DNA of 64,000 nucleotides from Sipunculus nudus (lineage: Eukaryota > Annelida > Sipuncula > Golfingiida > Sipunculidae): contig CM049319.1 of the NCBI GenBank assembly GCA_026874595.1, positions 58,782,917-58,846,916 on the forward strand, written 5' to 3'. The first letter of the stretch is position 1, and each line of letters begins with the position of its first letter. Position numbers and translations under genes: made by a program. Positions 11,618 to 23,006 of this stretch are shown here, one piece after another. A model generated the notes under the pieces. That model searched no databases, was not told where the DNA came from, and saw nothing but the letters and a program-made list of their open reading frames with translations.

Positions 11618-12591
11618 TTAAAACTGGAATTGTTCAACATGCCTACACAAGGCTTGTGCCACTTTAAATCTACCTGACAACCCAGGGGCTAAATACCTTT
11701 GGTACGCATGGCTTTTCTAGTCCCCCTGTAATTTGATTAATTCTGCTGAAATGCCTGCACTCAGAGCAAGGGTAGCTCCATCTCTCCTGAAACTATGCCC
11801 CGCATATCGGGTGGCCGAGATGCCCAGTTGTACTAAGGAAGCCCTAAGGCGTCCCAAAAACATGCTGTATGTCATGGTTACGGTTTTATTCATGCGACGG
11901 AATTGAAATGCTGGTGAATTTGCCTGTGTTGGAATTAACCTGAAAGCCAATCTGACGGCCTTGGCTGGACACAGGTGGGAGAAGGGAATATGTGGCAGGG
12001 GGACCTGAAGACAACGTTCCTCGAATTGGATAGTTTTTGAATGTTTAACTTTGATCAGAAGAAAACTGGGATAAAAAGATACGTCTTCCCTGGTAAGATG
12101 TCTACTGGCATCAAAAGATTGGGATGAGTTGGGCTGTAAATTTGACTTCCGCAGGAAACTAAAGAAGGCTGTGAGGCAAACTGCCCAAGAGCACAGATCC
12201 TCTGGGCATGCAAGATTCAGGGTGTTGAAAACACCCCTCAGTATAGGCAGTGTGATTGGTAAATTTTGATTACATGAATCTCCCACCTGTCTCCGCACTC
12301 CTTTAAGTAGGGTTGAGATAATGACACACTCATTAAGTGGAGAATTTAGACCCACGATGCTGTGTATCAGGATATTATCTGCAAGTACTGCTTTAAAGAA
12401 GATAAACTTCATTTGTCTGCAAGGTACACAATATAGCGTTGGAGATCAACAGGGCTCAGGGGGACCAGTGGAATAGACAGCATGCTACAAAAACGGATGT
12501 ATGATTTCAGGTGAGTTTTGTAAGTTGCAAGAGTGGATTTAGCAAAGGCTCCTTTCATGAACTGGTTGGTTTTAGCATCTAGATCACACAT
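11618..12591 (-). pseudogene. DIRS-type tyrosine recombinase (broken)
   Basis: The core-binding half starts near 12591 (FAKSTLATYKTHLKSYIRFC, DLQRYIVYLADK), hits TGA at 12409-12411, continues in frame as SLSSLKQYLQIIS and then shifts frame near 12370 into IHSIVGLNSPL. The catalytic half retains the first arginine (FLRKSNL), the HxxR box (GHSFRRDGAT) and, after a TAG at 11717-11719 where GDW would be expected, the nucleophile region AYQRYLAP. The frame ends at 11618. DIRS elements integrate circular DNA with this enzyme and leave no target duplication. With two nonsense codons and a frameshift it cannot be functional. Confidence 0.78.
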
Positions 12592-12592
12592 T

Positions 12593-13846
12593 AATGACGT
12601 CCTTCTGCTGAAACTGGGGCCTGTGGAAGAAAAAAATAAGCAGACTTTAGCGACATATGTTGTGATAGATCTGACATGTAGATTTGTGGCATGTACTGCA
12701 TAAGAGCAGTTTGCTTGTTTGGGCTGTGCAATCTTGATATATAGTCTGCTATCAGGTTATGTTTTCCTGGCACATGGCACGCTTTAACAGTAAAATTATA
12801 TTTTACTGCCAACCAAAATAGGCCACGCAGGGCCGTCATGAGGAAGGTATTCCTCGAAGTGCCTTTATTAATAGCGGCCACAGTGGTAACATTATCTGAC
12901 AATATTATAATTTTCTTGTTTTGGCAATATTTACACCATCTATGTGCTCCTAGGATGACAGCCATGGAAGGATCACATTAAAATGCATCCATCTGTAAGT
13001 GGGCAGATCAAAACTCCAATTACAATAATAACAATCACCATGAAAGTATGATCCGGCCTCCTCTGCACAAGCATCTGTGTATACACTGGTGACTGGTGTA
13101 CTATCCTGAATCAAGGCCTTATTATTAAACATAGACATGCATGTCTGCCACAAGGCAATATCTGCCATGGTTTCTCTAGATAGCCGTCGCCTACCTGTCT
13201 TATGCTTCATGCTATTTGCTGCATTTATTAACCGGCGAAGAAATACTCGTCCACCCTTAATTATAGCAGCTGTCTAGTTTAGCTTTCCTATAAGACTCTG
13301 CAAATGTCTTTTTGACACCCTACGCCTATTAATGAATAATTCAAGCTCTTGTTTAAGCTCTAACACTCTTACCTCAGGGATACTGAGTGCCATCGATACA
13401 GAATCAAGCTGCACACCCAGAAAAGTTAAACACTGAGTAGGGTCTGTTACTTTATTCCAATTTTCGCTAAACCCCAAATCTCTTAATGTAACAACAAGCA
13501 CTTTTAATGATTGTACACAACCATGAAATGAATCACTCACAATGAGGAAGTCGTCCAAGTATGCAATGATTTGATCAAAATCCTTTTTTACCATTATTAT
13601 GGTCACAGCTTGAGAGAGCCTATTATATATACTTGGTGCTAATTGAGATCCAAAAGGGAGCTTTGTATTTCTAAGATATATAGTTTTACCATTCTTATCT
13701 GTCCATTCTAGACCTGTAAAGTACTGACTGGCCTGAATGATGGGGACTGACCTGTAAGCTGATTTCAAATCTACCTTAGTCATGTAACATCCCTGCTTCA
13801 TTAGAGCAGCTGCATCATCAACTGTCTTAAAGAAAAACTATCTGAA
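12593..13846 (-). pseudogene. DIRS-type reverse transcriptase / RNase H (broken)
   Basis: Translation begins near 13846 with FFKTVDDAAALMKQG, the segment before the fingers of DIRS reverse transcriptases, then TKVDLKSAYRSVPI, LPFGSQLAPSIYN and the catalytic YLDDFLIV box (residues 81-84 of the frame starting at 13801). A TAG at 13274-13276 interrupts the frame exactly where LNW would be expected; after it the same frame continues through KGGRVFLRRLINAANS to 12950. A frameshift near 12960 then leads into the RNase H domain (MAVILGAHRW, ILSDNVTTVAAINKG, HVPGKHNLIADYISRL), ending near 12593. It would have copied element RNA and degraded the template; it is now non-functional. Confidence 0.8.
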
Positions 13847-13866
13847 TTAATAAACATCAACTGTAC

Positions 13867-15654
13867 CAATGTGTTAGCCTAGGGTCGTAAAAGAAAAGTA
13901 ATAGCTATTATTCTATTACTTGGGGTACTATTACCATTACTAGTTCAAATTCTTTTCTATAAATAGTAATATTACTCTTGCTAACTTTGAAACCTGTAAT
14001 ATTCTAAAAATATTACGTATTACTTTCGTCTCATTCCCTGTTGTATATATAATACTAGCTGATAAACCCGGTATACCGGGCGTTTTACCGGGGTTTGGGA
14101 GATATATTTACTGAGATATTGAATGTTTGCTATTTTTTTATTATAAAAGTTAAAAAAATATATATATTTTAGTGGGATACTCTCGGAATACGTCATGTAC
14201 AAATATTTTTTACTGTTATTTTGTGGCGCTGTGCTGGTGACAAAAATCATACCCGGTATGTTTACCTTGTCAGTGATGGTTTACATTGTGAACCGGAATG
14301 AGACGCGGAGGCACACAGTGTTTTGTTGATATTTGACTGGTTTCTATCGTTGGAAGAATGAAGAATAGGTCGATGTGATGCACACATAAAAGATTAATTA
14401 AATGTACGTTGCAAGGAAACTGTTCCTAAAAAGGAAACAGAAATATGCATAAATCGTAAGTAGAAGAAGCGGACCCAGCGGGACTCCATGCAGTGGGTCC
14501 GTATCCCATTTTCCGCCGATTCATCCTTTTTTTCATCGTATCAGACAAATTCTGAGGCCTAAAACTCCGCCACCACCCAACCAACCCCACCCCAGCCCTG
14601 TTCCTGAAATTGGGACCTTGAATTAGGTTTTGTCATTAATCCTCCTGGGTTGAACTCTTTCTCTTTTACTGACCACGCACGTGGGTCAAATCCCTCATTG
14701 AAAGCAAGCGTTATTCATATGAACAATAGTCCTTAGTGTTAGAGGTTAAGTGACCACGATGCACGCATTCCGGTGATTACCGAAGGCAGTTCGGCTGTGC
14801 TCGGTAAAAAAACGGAAAAATCACTCAAAATTATATGTATATTAAAAATTATTTATTTTCATATCGCCTATGTCACTGCGGGGATAATAACCTTTAAAAT
14901 GATGTATGGCACAATATTGTACACAACGCAGTTTTAGAGAACATTGCGCACAAACGTGAACCGAATTCCTTTTATAAGTATTAGATGCCACTGATGTAAC
15001 AGTTGTTAATACTAATAAATTAAAACACATGATGAATGACATGGTCAGTCTGTCGGATATGTTGTTTTATTCTATTTTCACATATACCGGTTGTCATTAA
15101 ATATCTTCATTAGGCTTCAGCCACATATTATTCATAAGTTGATATCATATAAATGATAATATATGGTTGTTATTATTATTTTTATTATTATTGTTACCAT
15201 TGTTATTATTATATGATAACATATGGTTAACATATTGGTATATGCTTGATACAATGTCATTGAGCTTTCCTTTAACAATATAACTTTCATATATTAACTT
15301 TTATTTAATTTTAAATGTTGTAGTTTCTGAACATTCCCACCAGTAATTTGAATTTGCATTATTCAACATTAAGTAAATTGTATATCTTGTCCTGGCTAAT
15401 AAACATATTTTTAGAACCTATGAGACCAGATGTTTATTCATTGCAAACCATCTACTATAATACGTTAATGCTTTGATATATTTCAACTGTATATGGCCTG
15501 TTTATATATGTCCTAGAGTTTGCATTTCGCCTCAGTATTTTGATTAAGCATAACACAATATTGTATATATTTTTATTTTGTCCTGGGTTTTCATTAATAA
15601 AATATTTTTAAATTTGTGTGTATATATTTAAATTAATAACAAATTTTGTTACAA
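13867..15654. other. Unassigned stretch with AT-rich terminal-like repeats
   Basis: 13875-14035 is rich in GTAATA/TATTAC motifs and resembles the AT-rich hAT-like termini around 16230-16270 and 17550-17690. A short GC hairpin CCCGGTATACCGGG lies near 14068. 14463-14503 contains the inverted pair CGGACCCA / TGGGTCCG. 14575-14660 resembles 5680-5750. 15150-15210 is TTATTATTATTG-type low complexity. No gene is supported. Confidence 0.4.
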
Positions 15655-15817
15655 AAGGTACTCATTAAAATACTCATGAGTACATTTTAAGTACTCGGTA
15701 CTCGTACTCTAGTACTTTTGAAAAAAGTGCAAAAGTACTCATACTTGTACTCGAGTACTTTCAAAGTACTCAGTACTCGTACTCGAGTACTTTAAAAGCA
15801 CTCGGACCCTACTCTTG
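15655..15817. mobile_element. hAT-like terminus with GTACTC hexamer arrays (second copy)
   Basis: Contains GTACTC-ATACTT-GTACTC-GAGTAC at 15735-15758 and further GTACTCGTACTCGAGTAC before the terminus CGGACCCTACTCTTG. It aligns with 9694-9790 in the same orientation, including the A-rich spacer between arrays. Confidence 0.55.
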
Positions 15818-16424
15818 TTAGAGTAAAACACAATTACAGAATTCTAAGTGATGGTATTGTTAAAGATAAAAAGAAAACTTTTATAGTTTCATAGTACACA
15901 AAGCACAAAGCTCATATTACTATAGAACTATTACTTCACATGCCCTGCTTGGTGGCCAGAAAATGCAGGTCTGATTTGTTGTAGGCCAGTTATCACCTGG
16001 TCTACAACCGACTGTCAGGACACAAGTTTGCCAGCTGTAAGATACAAGGGAACAAGTGCATGGTGCTAATTAATTTATTGAATAGATCAGTTCACATACA
16101 GATATTACAAACTGTCCGGCCTTTGATCACTAAATTAGTCTTAATTAGATGCACAAGGATGCTCACGATGCAGTCAAACTTTACTCTGTTATAATGACGC
16201 TCAGTTTAATGGGCAAACATGAGGTAATAGTTGTAAGTAAGAGTAATAGGCTATTACAGCTTTTTTTCAAGTTATAGAAATAAACCCAGATATATGACCT
16301 GAAACAGTAATAATAATCCCAACTGAAGGCAAAGTTTTATTTAGAGTAATACATGTACACTTATTTTCCATTCCATATTAGGTCATTAAGCAGTTGAGCA
16401 AATATTGCTTAAAAGGCTTTGTTT
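15818..16424. other. Unassigned stretch
   Basis: No gene or strong repeat. GTAATAG/CTATTAC motifs at about 16220-16265 resemble the AT-rich terminal arrays elsewhere in the window. Confidence 0.35.
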
Positions 16425-17495
16425 TGTCTCAGTGCTCGCCTATATGATGTACCGTTTGTTAAGGCTAGTCAATATAAAAAAGGTAACCATTGGTGCAATG
16501 GGTACAGGCGGTATTGTTACAGTTCTCTTGCTGAAAGTTAACATTTCTGTTTTTCGAGGAAAGAATGTGACGAACCATTTCTCAGCCCATTTCTCAATAG
16601 ATAACAAATCATTGGTTAGGCTCTTAGACATACTCTCCATGTTTCTCCCTATATTAAATACTGAAGTGTCATCTGCATATAGTCAGATGTATGTGTTTAC
16701 ACATTCTACCATATCATTGAAATATACTTAAGAACAGCAGCGGGCCCAGTGTTGAGCCCTGTGGGAAGCCAGCTGGAACATGCATGCAGGATGAGGAATG
16801 ACCATTTATCACTATACTCTTTGCATTCTGTCAGACAAATAATCAGAAAACCATTTAAGTAAATTACCTTAAACACTGATTTTACTTAGTTTATATATAA
16901 GGCCCTCGTGCCATACCCTGTCGAATGCATTTGATGCGTCCAAAGATATAAATATAGTTTCATTTTCTATATCAACGGCTCTGGTTATTATGTCATAAAT
17001 CTCGCATAGTTGATAAGTACAAGAATCACCCGGCCTGTATGCTGACTGGACTGATGTTAATCTGTTATTCCTGTGCATAAAGTTGAACACATACTTAAAC
17101 ACACGCCGCTCAAATACTTTGCTTACACATTTAATTAATGAAACTGGTCGATAGTAACGCATATCCTGTTTACAATCCTTTTATAAAGTGGAATAACAAT
17201 AGAAAGTTTCCATTTACTTGGAAAATTTGCGCTTTGAAGAGACCAATTGAATATTCGTGTTAAATTCTTAGTTATAGAACTTGCAGTCATCTTGAGCATG
17301 CGCTGTGTGATGCCGTCTGGTCCACAGGCCTTATTTACATCAAGACATTAAAATATCAGAAACATCTTGTTCTGTAATGGTAATATTACATAATATTTCA
17401 TCAGCATCATGGCTTTGTGATGGAAAAAGGCTTGTCGTCGAGTCAAGAGTTGCACCACTATTTGACAGATATTATTGTAACATATTTGTAATATT
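16425..17495 (-). pseudogene. Non-LTR retrotransposon reverse transcriptase relic (jockey/CR1-like)
   Basis: On the minus strand, conserved reverse transcriptase blocks occur in order: ITITEQDVSDILMS, KACGPDGITQRMLK, FPSKWKLSIVIPLYKR, YYRPVSLIKCVSKVFERR, SAYRPGDS, FISLDASNAFDRVWHEGL, GFPQGSTLGPL, the catalytic LYADDTS (YADD codons at 16668-16679), then LLSIEKWAEKWFVTF and FSKR. At least three frameshifts (near 17345, 17180 and in 16680-16869) separate them. Endonuclease and 3' end are absent. The blocks match LINE-type elements of the jockey/CR1 group; the exact clade cannot be assigned by eye. Confidence 0.82.
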
Positions 17496-17920
17496 TAAGT
17501 CAATTAAAAATGTCTCATTCCAAATTATTTTGTTATTAAATTAAATAATATAGTAATAAATATCACATTAAAAGTAATAGATAAGAAACTCTGGCGATAG
17601 TAAATTACTAAAGGCAATAGCAATATAATAACAGTGAATCTAACAGTAATATTTATATAACAAATTGAACTAAACCCTACCCTGATGAGTATGTTCACAT
17701 TTTTGTTTCATACTTCCCATCCAGGAGTCAGCATGAGCAACACCAAACAAATGTTACACTGTGTAATGATTTGGAAAGACCCATGTTCAAATAGAGTACA
17801 GTATAGAGTACATTCACCACTGTGTGATACATTTTTTTATCAGATTTTGGTATGTGTGTTTATTGAAATAAACAATGTAATACAAAGTTGTTTGTTATCA
17901 CTATCACAATGTAAATACCC

Positions 17921-18080
17921 TGAAAGCACAAAAGTAATTCCATTTACTTTAAAAGGTATTTGTAATTGTAATCGATTACTTTTTTGAAAACACAAAAGTA
18001 ATTGTAATTGTAATCGATTTTTTTATAAGTAATTGTATTTGTAATCGATTATTTTAAGAGTATTTGGACCTAACCCTGAG
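17921..18080. mobile_element. hAT-like terminus with GTAATT hexamer arrays
   Basis: Hexamer arrays GTAATT-GTAATC-GATTAC (17962-17979) and GTAATT-GTAATT-GTAATC-GATT (17998-18019) are separated by ACTTTTTTGAAAACACAAAA, close to the spacer in the GTACTC arrays. The segment ends CTTAGGTCC-like on the minus strand (GGACCTAACCCTGAG at 18066-18080), a hAT-style terminus. No partner terminus was paired confidently. Confidence 0.55.
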
Positions 18081-19949
18081 TATGCAGAAGGAGATGCCGA
18101 CAGCAGATATGCCATATCATGGACAGTTTGCATTTTTCCTATGAACTTGACCTTGACATTAATGCATGATATGCACTTTTCCTGGCCTCATAATTATCAC
18201 CAAATAAATTTGTGTTTTTAAAATTTAGATGAAAACGACCCTTTTTATGTGTTTCTATGTCACTCTCATTCAGACATATGCTATATTATGGTGATTGTAA
18301 CTATTTCTCACTATTTCTAATCCTAGTTTGTCTTTGACCTTATTGCTCGATAGGTTCCTTCTTGACCTTATAGTATCAACAAATGAATGGGCATCCACAG
18401 CATGCTAAAGTCTAATAGAAATTACACTTACAATATGTTTTCTATAACACGTTGGAAAAAGTACCAGACCTTTACGAGCTTTTTTCTTCCAAATTGTCCA
18501 ACCTCTATTTATAAAAATCGTTCATTGTCAAGAACAAGTGAATCAGATACACTTCTACCATACAGTTTTACAAAGAAAGGCCGGGGCGATTTCAGATTTC
18601 CCCTGCTTGCGATTACCGGTTGTGGGGATACTTGACATCGATTTCAGATTACCTCTTCAAAAAAGTTATTTTTTAAGTTTAATTACTTAATATTCATATA
18701 ATTGCATTCTTTTTTATTTCCCAAATTAGTTAAAATTTTTATATAATTTATGTTAGCATGTTATGTGTTCACCGCTTTGGTGAAGTGTTCAAGTGAATAT
18801 GAATATAATTAACAATATAAATCACATTTGGCGATAACTTTATTTTTGATGGACGTTTCCATCTTTAAATCTCGTATCTTTCACGTGGTGTATTCAAATA
18901 ATATATTATGAGTTGAATGCATAATAATTAATCATTTAGTTGGATCAGCGAGGAAGTAATCCGAACAGAGTGGAGGTAACCTGATATTAGGTTCAGACTA
19001 TCACCAGGGGTAAACTGAAATCGATTTCAGATTATCGGGGGGGGGGGGGGGGGGGTGAGTGGCTGAAATGGGGGTAACCTGTGTCTTTACGCCGGTTTGT
19101 ATGGGACTGTCTGTTTACCTAAAGACAGCGAGGAGGGTTTATATGTCTATGTAAATATTTCAGCTGCGAGTGAGGTGTACGTGTTTCCTGTGACAGGGGT
19201 TATGATGTGCTATAGCAAAACTGTGAGGCCATAATTTGCACTCGTGTACACACTGAAATATGGACTTAGCAGGCCAAACCAACACGGTCAAAACACATTG
19301 CTGTGTCACGCATTCAGAAACGTATTACTAAGGGGCTGACACCTCTTGAACAACTGTCAGACCTCCTACAAAGGTCAACGAAAGGGAGAAATAGGCTGAA
19401 TGTCTTTATTTCGCAACAGATTCATTTTCACACATTGCAATGGCAAATTTGGAATTAAACATCCATCGTAGGGAATGGTCAGAGTACTTTTGCAAAATAC
19501 TATAACAAGCCTGTAGGGCAATGCATAATTTTGATACAAGCGTGAAAAACTCAACACGTACACGTGGTAATTCATGATAATTCATGAAGTGTTTGCATTG
19601 TTACTGGCGATAATACATCGAATTATAGAATTATCCTAACGGCTCATATATGCACATTTATCTCTTTATAAACAGCTGCGTGGTGGACCTATATCTATGT
19701 TTGTTGACATAAAATAATACTTCCGTCATATTAAAGAACATCTGAGTCGAAATACAATTACACCTACTTTGCACTCCTGATTTCTGACTTGTCCCTGCCC
19801 AGTATACGTACGCCGCCACCATCCCTTCTTCACTACAACATTATTTCAGCATTAACAGTTGCGCCATGGCTGTTCAAACAGCCTAGCAGTTAAAATAAGG
19901 ACTCACCTCTCACGGTGTTCTCGCGAGTTCGATCAGCCCAGGCAACGTA
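18081..19949. other. Unassigned stretch
   Basis: GATTTCAGATT occurs near 18591, 18642 and 19022, and a run of about 19 G lies at 19028-19046. Open frames at 18387-18635 plus and 19375-19575 minus have no recognisable domain. No gene is supported. Confidence 0.35.
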
Positions 19950-19951
19950 TT

Positions 19952-20062
19952 AGGTACCCAACTGGCGTTGTGTCTAATCTTTGTGAGTTGGTAACTCACC
20001 TGTACTGTCACTAAGATAGGGGCATCGGTTCAATGTTCAGCTAAAGTGGGGCGTGCGCAATG
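19952..20062. repeat. Older diverged copy of part of the tandem duplication
   Basis: The segment with CCAACTGGCGTTGTGT, GTGAGTTGGTA and ATCGGTTCAATGTTCAGC matches 20790-20885 and 23350-23445, showing that a third, more diverged copy of this sequence lies just upstream of the 2.5-kb duplication. Confidence 0.6.
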
Positions 20063-21116
20063 ATCCCCTTTACCCTGTTCCTTATTTCTCCGTAATGTTT
20101 GCATACATATAAACTGTGACGCATGGATAATCATCAATGGCACTTTTGTTCGTTTTTTTTTGTAGATTCCCGCTGTCCCGTACTCAGTACAGGTTCGCCA
20201 CAATCACAATGACAACCCGACTCAGTAGGCAATCGGATAATTGGGCTGGTAAGCCTACTGGAGTCTTGAAACAAGTTATATCTTGGAACGTATCGCAGTG
20301 GTCTTGCATCAGGTTGCATTCATATCGTGGTAAACGGCCCATAATCTCAATATTATGCTAAAAATAATGAATTTACACAAAAGTATACATGTGAGCTCAC
20401 AACCCAAATAAAAAAAACACCGTCTCAATGGACATGGGTCATTTCCTGTATCGCCTGCAAGCTGCCTGCGTCCTGTAACCGATGCGAGCGATGCTTGTGT
20501 TAATGCGGTCATTAATTCAACAAACACGCCAAAGGGTTTACCTATGTGCTGTGTTAAAACGGAACTTTCTCGCTCATGTTTGGTATTATTAGAAAGTACA
20601 CAAAAATGCTAACGATTGGTCTGGTTTATGTTGATTGACAGTTTACCTGTAGGCCATGAAGCATTGTCAGAAATTGCATCTTCATTAATGCGTTCCTCAG
20701 ACATAGATGTAATGACACTCTGGCGCTAGTAATCTGGTCGTAATGTCAGAGGGTCGATATGACGCTACACAATCACCCCTTCGTATTAAACAGCCAACTG
20801 GCGCTGTGTGTCTAATGTTTGTGAGTTGGTACCTGCCATGTACATTCACTAACATGAGGGGATCGGTTCAATGTTCAGCCAAATTGTGGGCGGGTGCCCC
20901 CCCCCCCCCCACCTAAAAATTCACACTTTTGGGCCAAGGGGGACGAAAGAGAGTGTAGCATTTTACTAACCTGCATTTTGTTGAGCAAATTAAGGCTTTT
21001 CTTATGGGAGTCTGTTTTGTCCTGTTAAATTGCCATGTAAGGTCCAACCATCAAGTGTCTCTACAGATGAAGGTAAATATTGCGCATTTATAGGCAAAAA
21101 AAAATAAATAAAAAAA

Positions 21117-21408
21117 AAAAGGTTTGGTTAACAGGCACGGCCCGCGTCAATTTAATCTCCCCCCCCCCCCCCCACATCAAATATGTTTAATTTGATTTTC
21201 ATCTTTCGAGAAGATAAAATAACACAATTTTGATAAGTTTAACTTTGTTATGTAGAACTTTTACCTGTTTAGAAAAAAATATGTTATTATTATGCTTTTA
21301 CCCTGATCATATGAAATTCTTTATCGAAAGATACAAGAGAAGGTTATAAAAAAACCCCGCCCGCCCGCACTAATTTCTGAAAAAAGTACCCGAGAACCAT
21401 ACTTTTTT
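21117..21408 (+). mobile_element. MITE-like repeat, GGTTCTCAGGCAC family
   Basis: Starts GGTTTGGTTAACAGGCACGG with CGCGTCAATTT and ends CCCGCCCGCAC, then CGAGAACCATACTTTT. The ends are loosely inverted (GGTTCTCAGG type against CCGAGAACC). Related copies lie at 3744 (partial), 23673-23964 and, inverted, 37298-37571. No coding capacity. Confidence 0.6.
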
Positions 21409-22667
21409 GGCCTAAGAGGCAAGGTTTTAAAATATAACGTACAACATATTTAGGACAATTAATATTAAATATCTAAAATTGATCACCTTATAGACGGGTC
21501 TACTTTGGAATATAACAGTTTTAAAATTTAGTACAATACATGTGTATTTATAACCTTGATATCTGATCAGTGTTATATATACTATTTATGTTAATTCAGA
21601 TTGATTTGTTAATTCCAAGTATATTTTCTAAAAAGTGTGTTTTTTTTTCTTTTTCCAAAATTGTTCTTATGGTAAAAGGTAATGGGATTTTTTCAAGTTA
21701 AAAGATAATGTTTAAAGTAGCAAAATTTTGTAATTATATTTTAAACATGATAGGTAAGTTATAGGTCGGTAAACAAACGAATGCTTGGGTATATTTTCAT
21801 GTATTTTACATGGGCCAACTGAAAATTTCCTAATTGTTATGACTTGTGGGGGAAACAAAAAAAAGTACAAAAATGTTTTACTTAAGTTTAAAATATTAAA
21901 TATTTCATCAAAAAGATATTTTATGAGGTTTAAAATAATATATACTTTATGGGGTTTTGCATGAAAATATAATTTATTGGCATTTTATTGAGACAAAGTT
22001 GCAAAATGAATGCACACGAGGATGCCACATGCCGTGTAACTGAGAAAATGGTATATCCATTGCGTCTCAGTACATTTGTTTCATGCTTTATGTCCCATGT
22101 ACGCCTATGGTTTTTGAGTAAAATTAAAACCCGATATATTTGAGATATAAATGAATCAAATTGGCACGCATGTTTCTGGATATTCAACATTATTTTTGGT
22201 GTTGTGCAGCATGTGATTAAAAGTGGGCAAAAGGTCATTTTTATGTTTAATTTTCTTTTCAAAATTTTCCAAAGGGCGTGAGTCGACAACCCCTGTCACA
22301 CCCATCCACTCTCGGGCGCTTACGCCCTCTCATTCTTTATGGGCATAATGCCCCCCCCCCCCCCCAACCACCCACACGCACACACACACACACACGCTCC
22401 GAAGCATATGAGGTATATATGTGAAAACTGATAAAAGGCACTGGACTACAGATAAGTCGAGGTCATAGTTCAAAGAGTAAAATGCGGACACATCGCTTGT
22501 AGTAGGCCCACTTGAGAGTGGAATTATACCAGCGCTAGGCCGCCGCCGCCGCCGCGGCAGCGAAGTATTTATAATATGTTTTCGCTTGGTTCGTTGGTTT
22601 CTCGCTCTCTCTAGCTGTCTCTTTATGTCTGTGTGTCTGCCTCTCTCTCTCTCTATCTTTCTCTCTC

Positions 22668-23006
22668 TGAATTTGTCGGCAGAATGTTCCTGAACCTGAT
22701 AAACAAATATTTCCCATCCGGCAGCCCCCTTCAAAATTTCATCAACAGAAATACAATGAAAGTCAGCTACAGCCGCTTCCAAAACATGAGCAGCATTATC
22801 AGAAACCACAACCGAAAAGTTCTACAACAGCAATCAAACCCCCCACCCAAGCGAGCTTGCAACTGCTGGAATAAAGGGGAATGTTCACTGAACGGAAACT
22901 GCTTGATAACCAGTTTTGTTTACAAGGTCGATATAATATCAAACTACAGGACTGTCTCATACATTGGAAATACAGGAAGCACTTCCAAAAGCCGAAATTC
23001 TAAAAG
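22668..23006 (+). pseudogene. Penelope-like element 3' coding fragment, truncated by the duplication border
   Basis: The frame reads EFVGRMFLNLINKYFP, NRNTMKVSYSRFQNMSSII, then the Cys cluster CNCWNKGECSLNGNC and ITSFVYKVDIIS, YIGNTGSTSKSR: the linker and start of the GIY-YIG nuclease of Penelope-like elements. After 23006 the sequence jumps into copy 2, adding the unrelated tail CIACKLPASCNRCERC, so the resulting 147-codon open frame is an artefact of the duplication. No reverse transcriptase core precedes it; the frame upstream is low-complexity CT and CA repeats. Confidence 0.75.

Larger units (their letters stand above)
10794..13866 (-). mobile_element. DIRS/Ngaro-type tyrosine-recombinase retrotransposon, 5' truncated
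   Basis: Reverse transcriptase, RNase H and tyrosine recombinase occur in that order on the minus strand, the pol layout of the DIRS order; no DDE integrase or LTR is present. About 160 bp at 11403-11563 is repeated almost exactly at 10797-10958, and a 23-bp block AATTAATAAACATCAAYTGTACC occurs at both 11375-11397 and 13842-13864. This resembles the split direct repeats (A1 / B1-A2-B2) of Ngaro or PAT-like elements. The gag region and the N-terminus of the reverse transcriptase are missing, and stops and frameshifts show it is inactive. Confidence 0.78.
20446..23006 (+). repeat. 2.5-kb tandem duplication, copy 1
   Basis: Sequence from CTGTATCGCCTGC at 20446 recurs from 23007 and stays closely similar to the end of the unit, with differences mainly in C, CA, CT and GCC tracts (for example the GCCGCC run at 22541-22556 is missing from copy 2). 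The unit carries a 290-bp MITE-like repeat (21117-21408), a long AT-rich segment and the 5' part of a Penelope 3' region. The right border at 23006 falls inside the Penelope coding sequence, joining it to the start of copy 2. Confidence 0.88.

Noticed and set aside
9639-15817. A single complete 6.2-kb hAT element carrying the DIRS element inside
   Set aside because: The two terminal arrays face outward but are in the same orientation internally, the 8-bp flanks do not match and no hAT transposase was found; two partial elements explain the data equally well.
22330-22809. 159-codon minus-strand open frame with VCVCVCVW and GGGGG
   Set aside because: It reads through CA, C and GCC low-complexity tracts and the antisense of the Penelope fragment.
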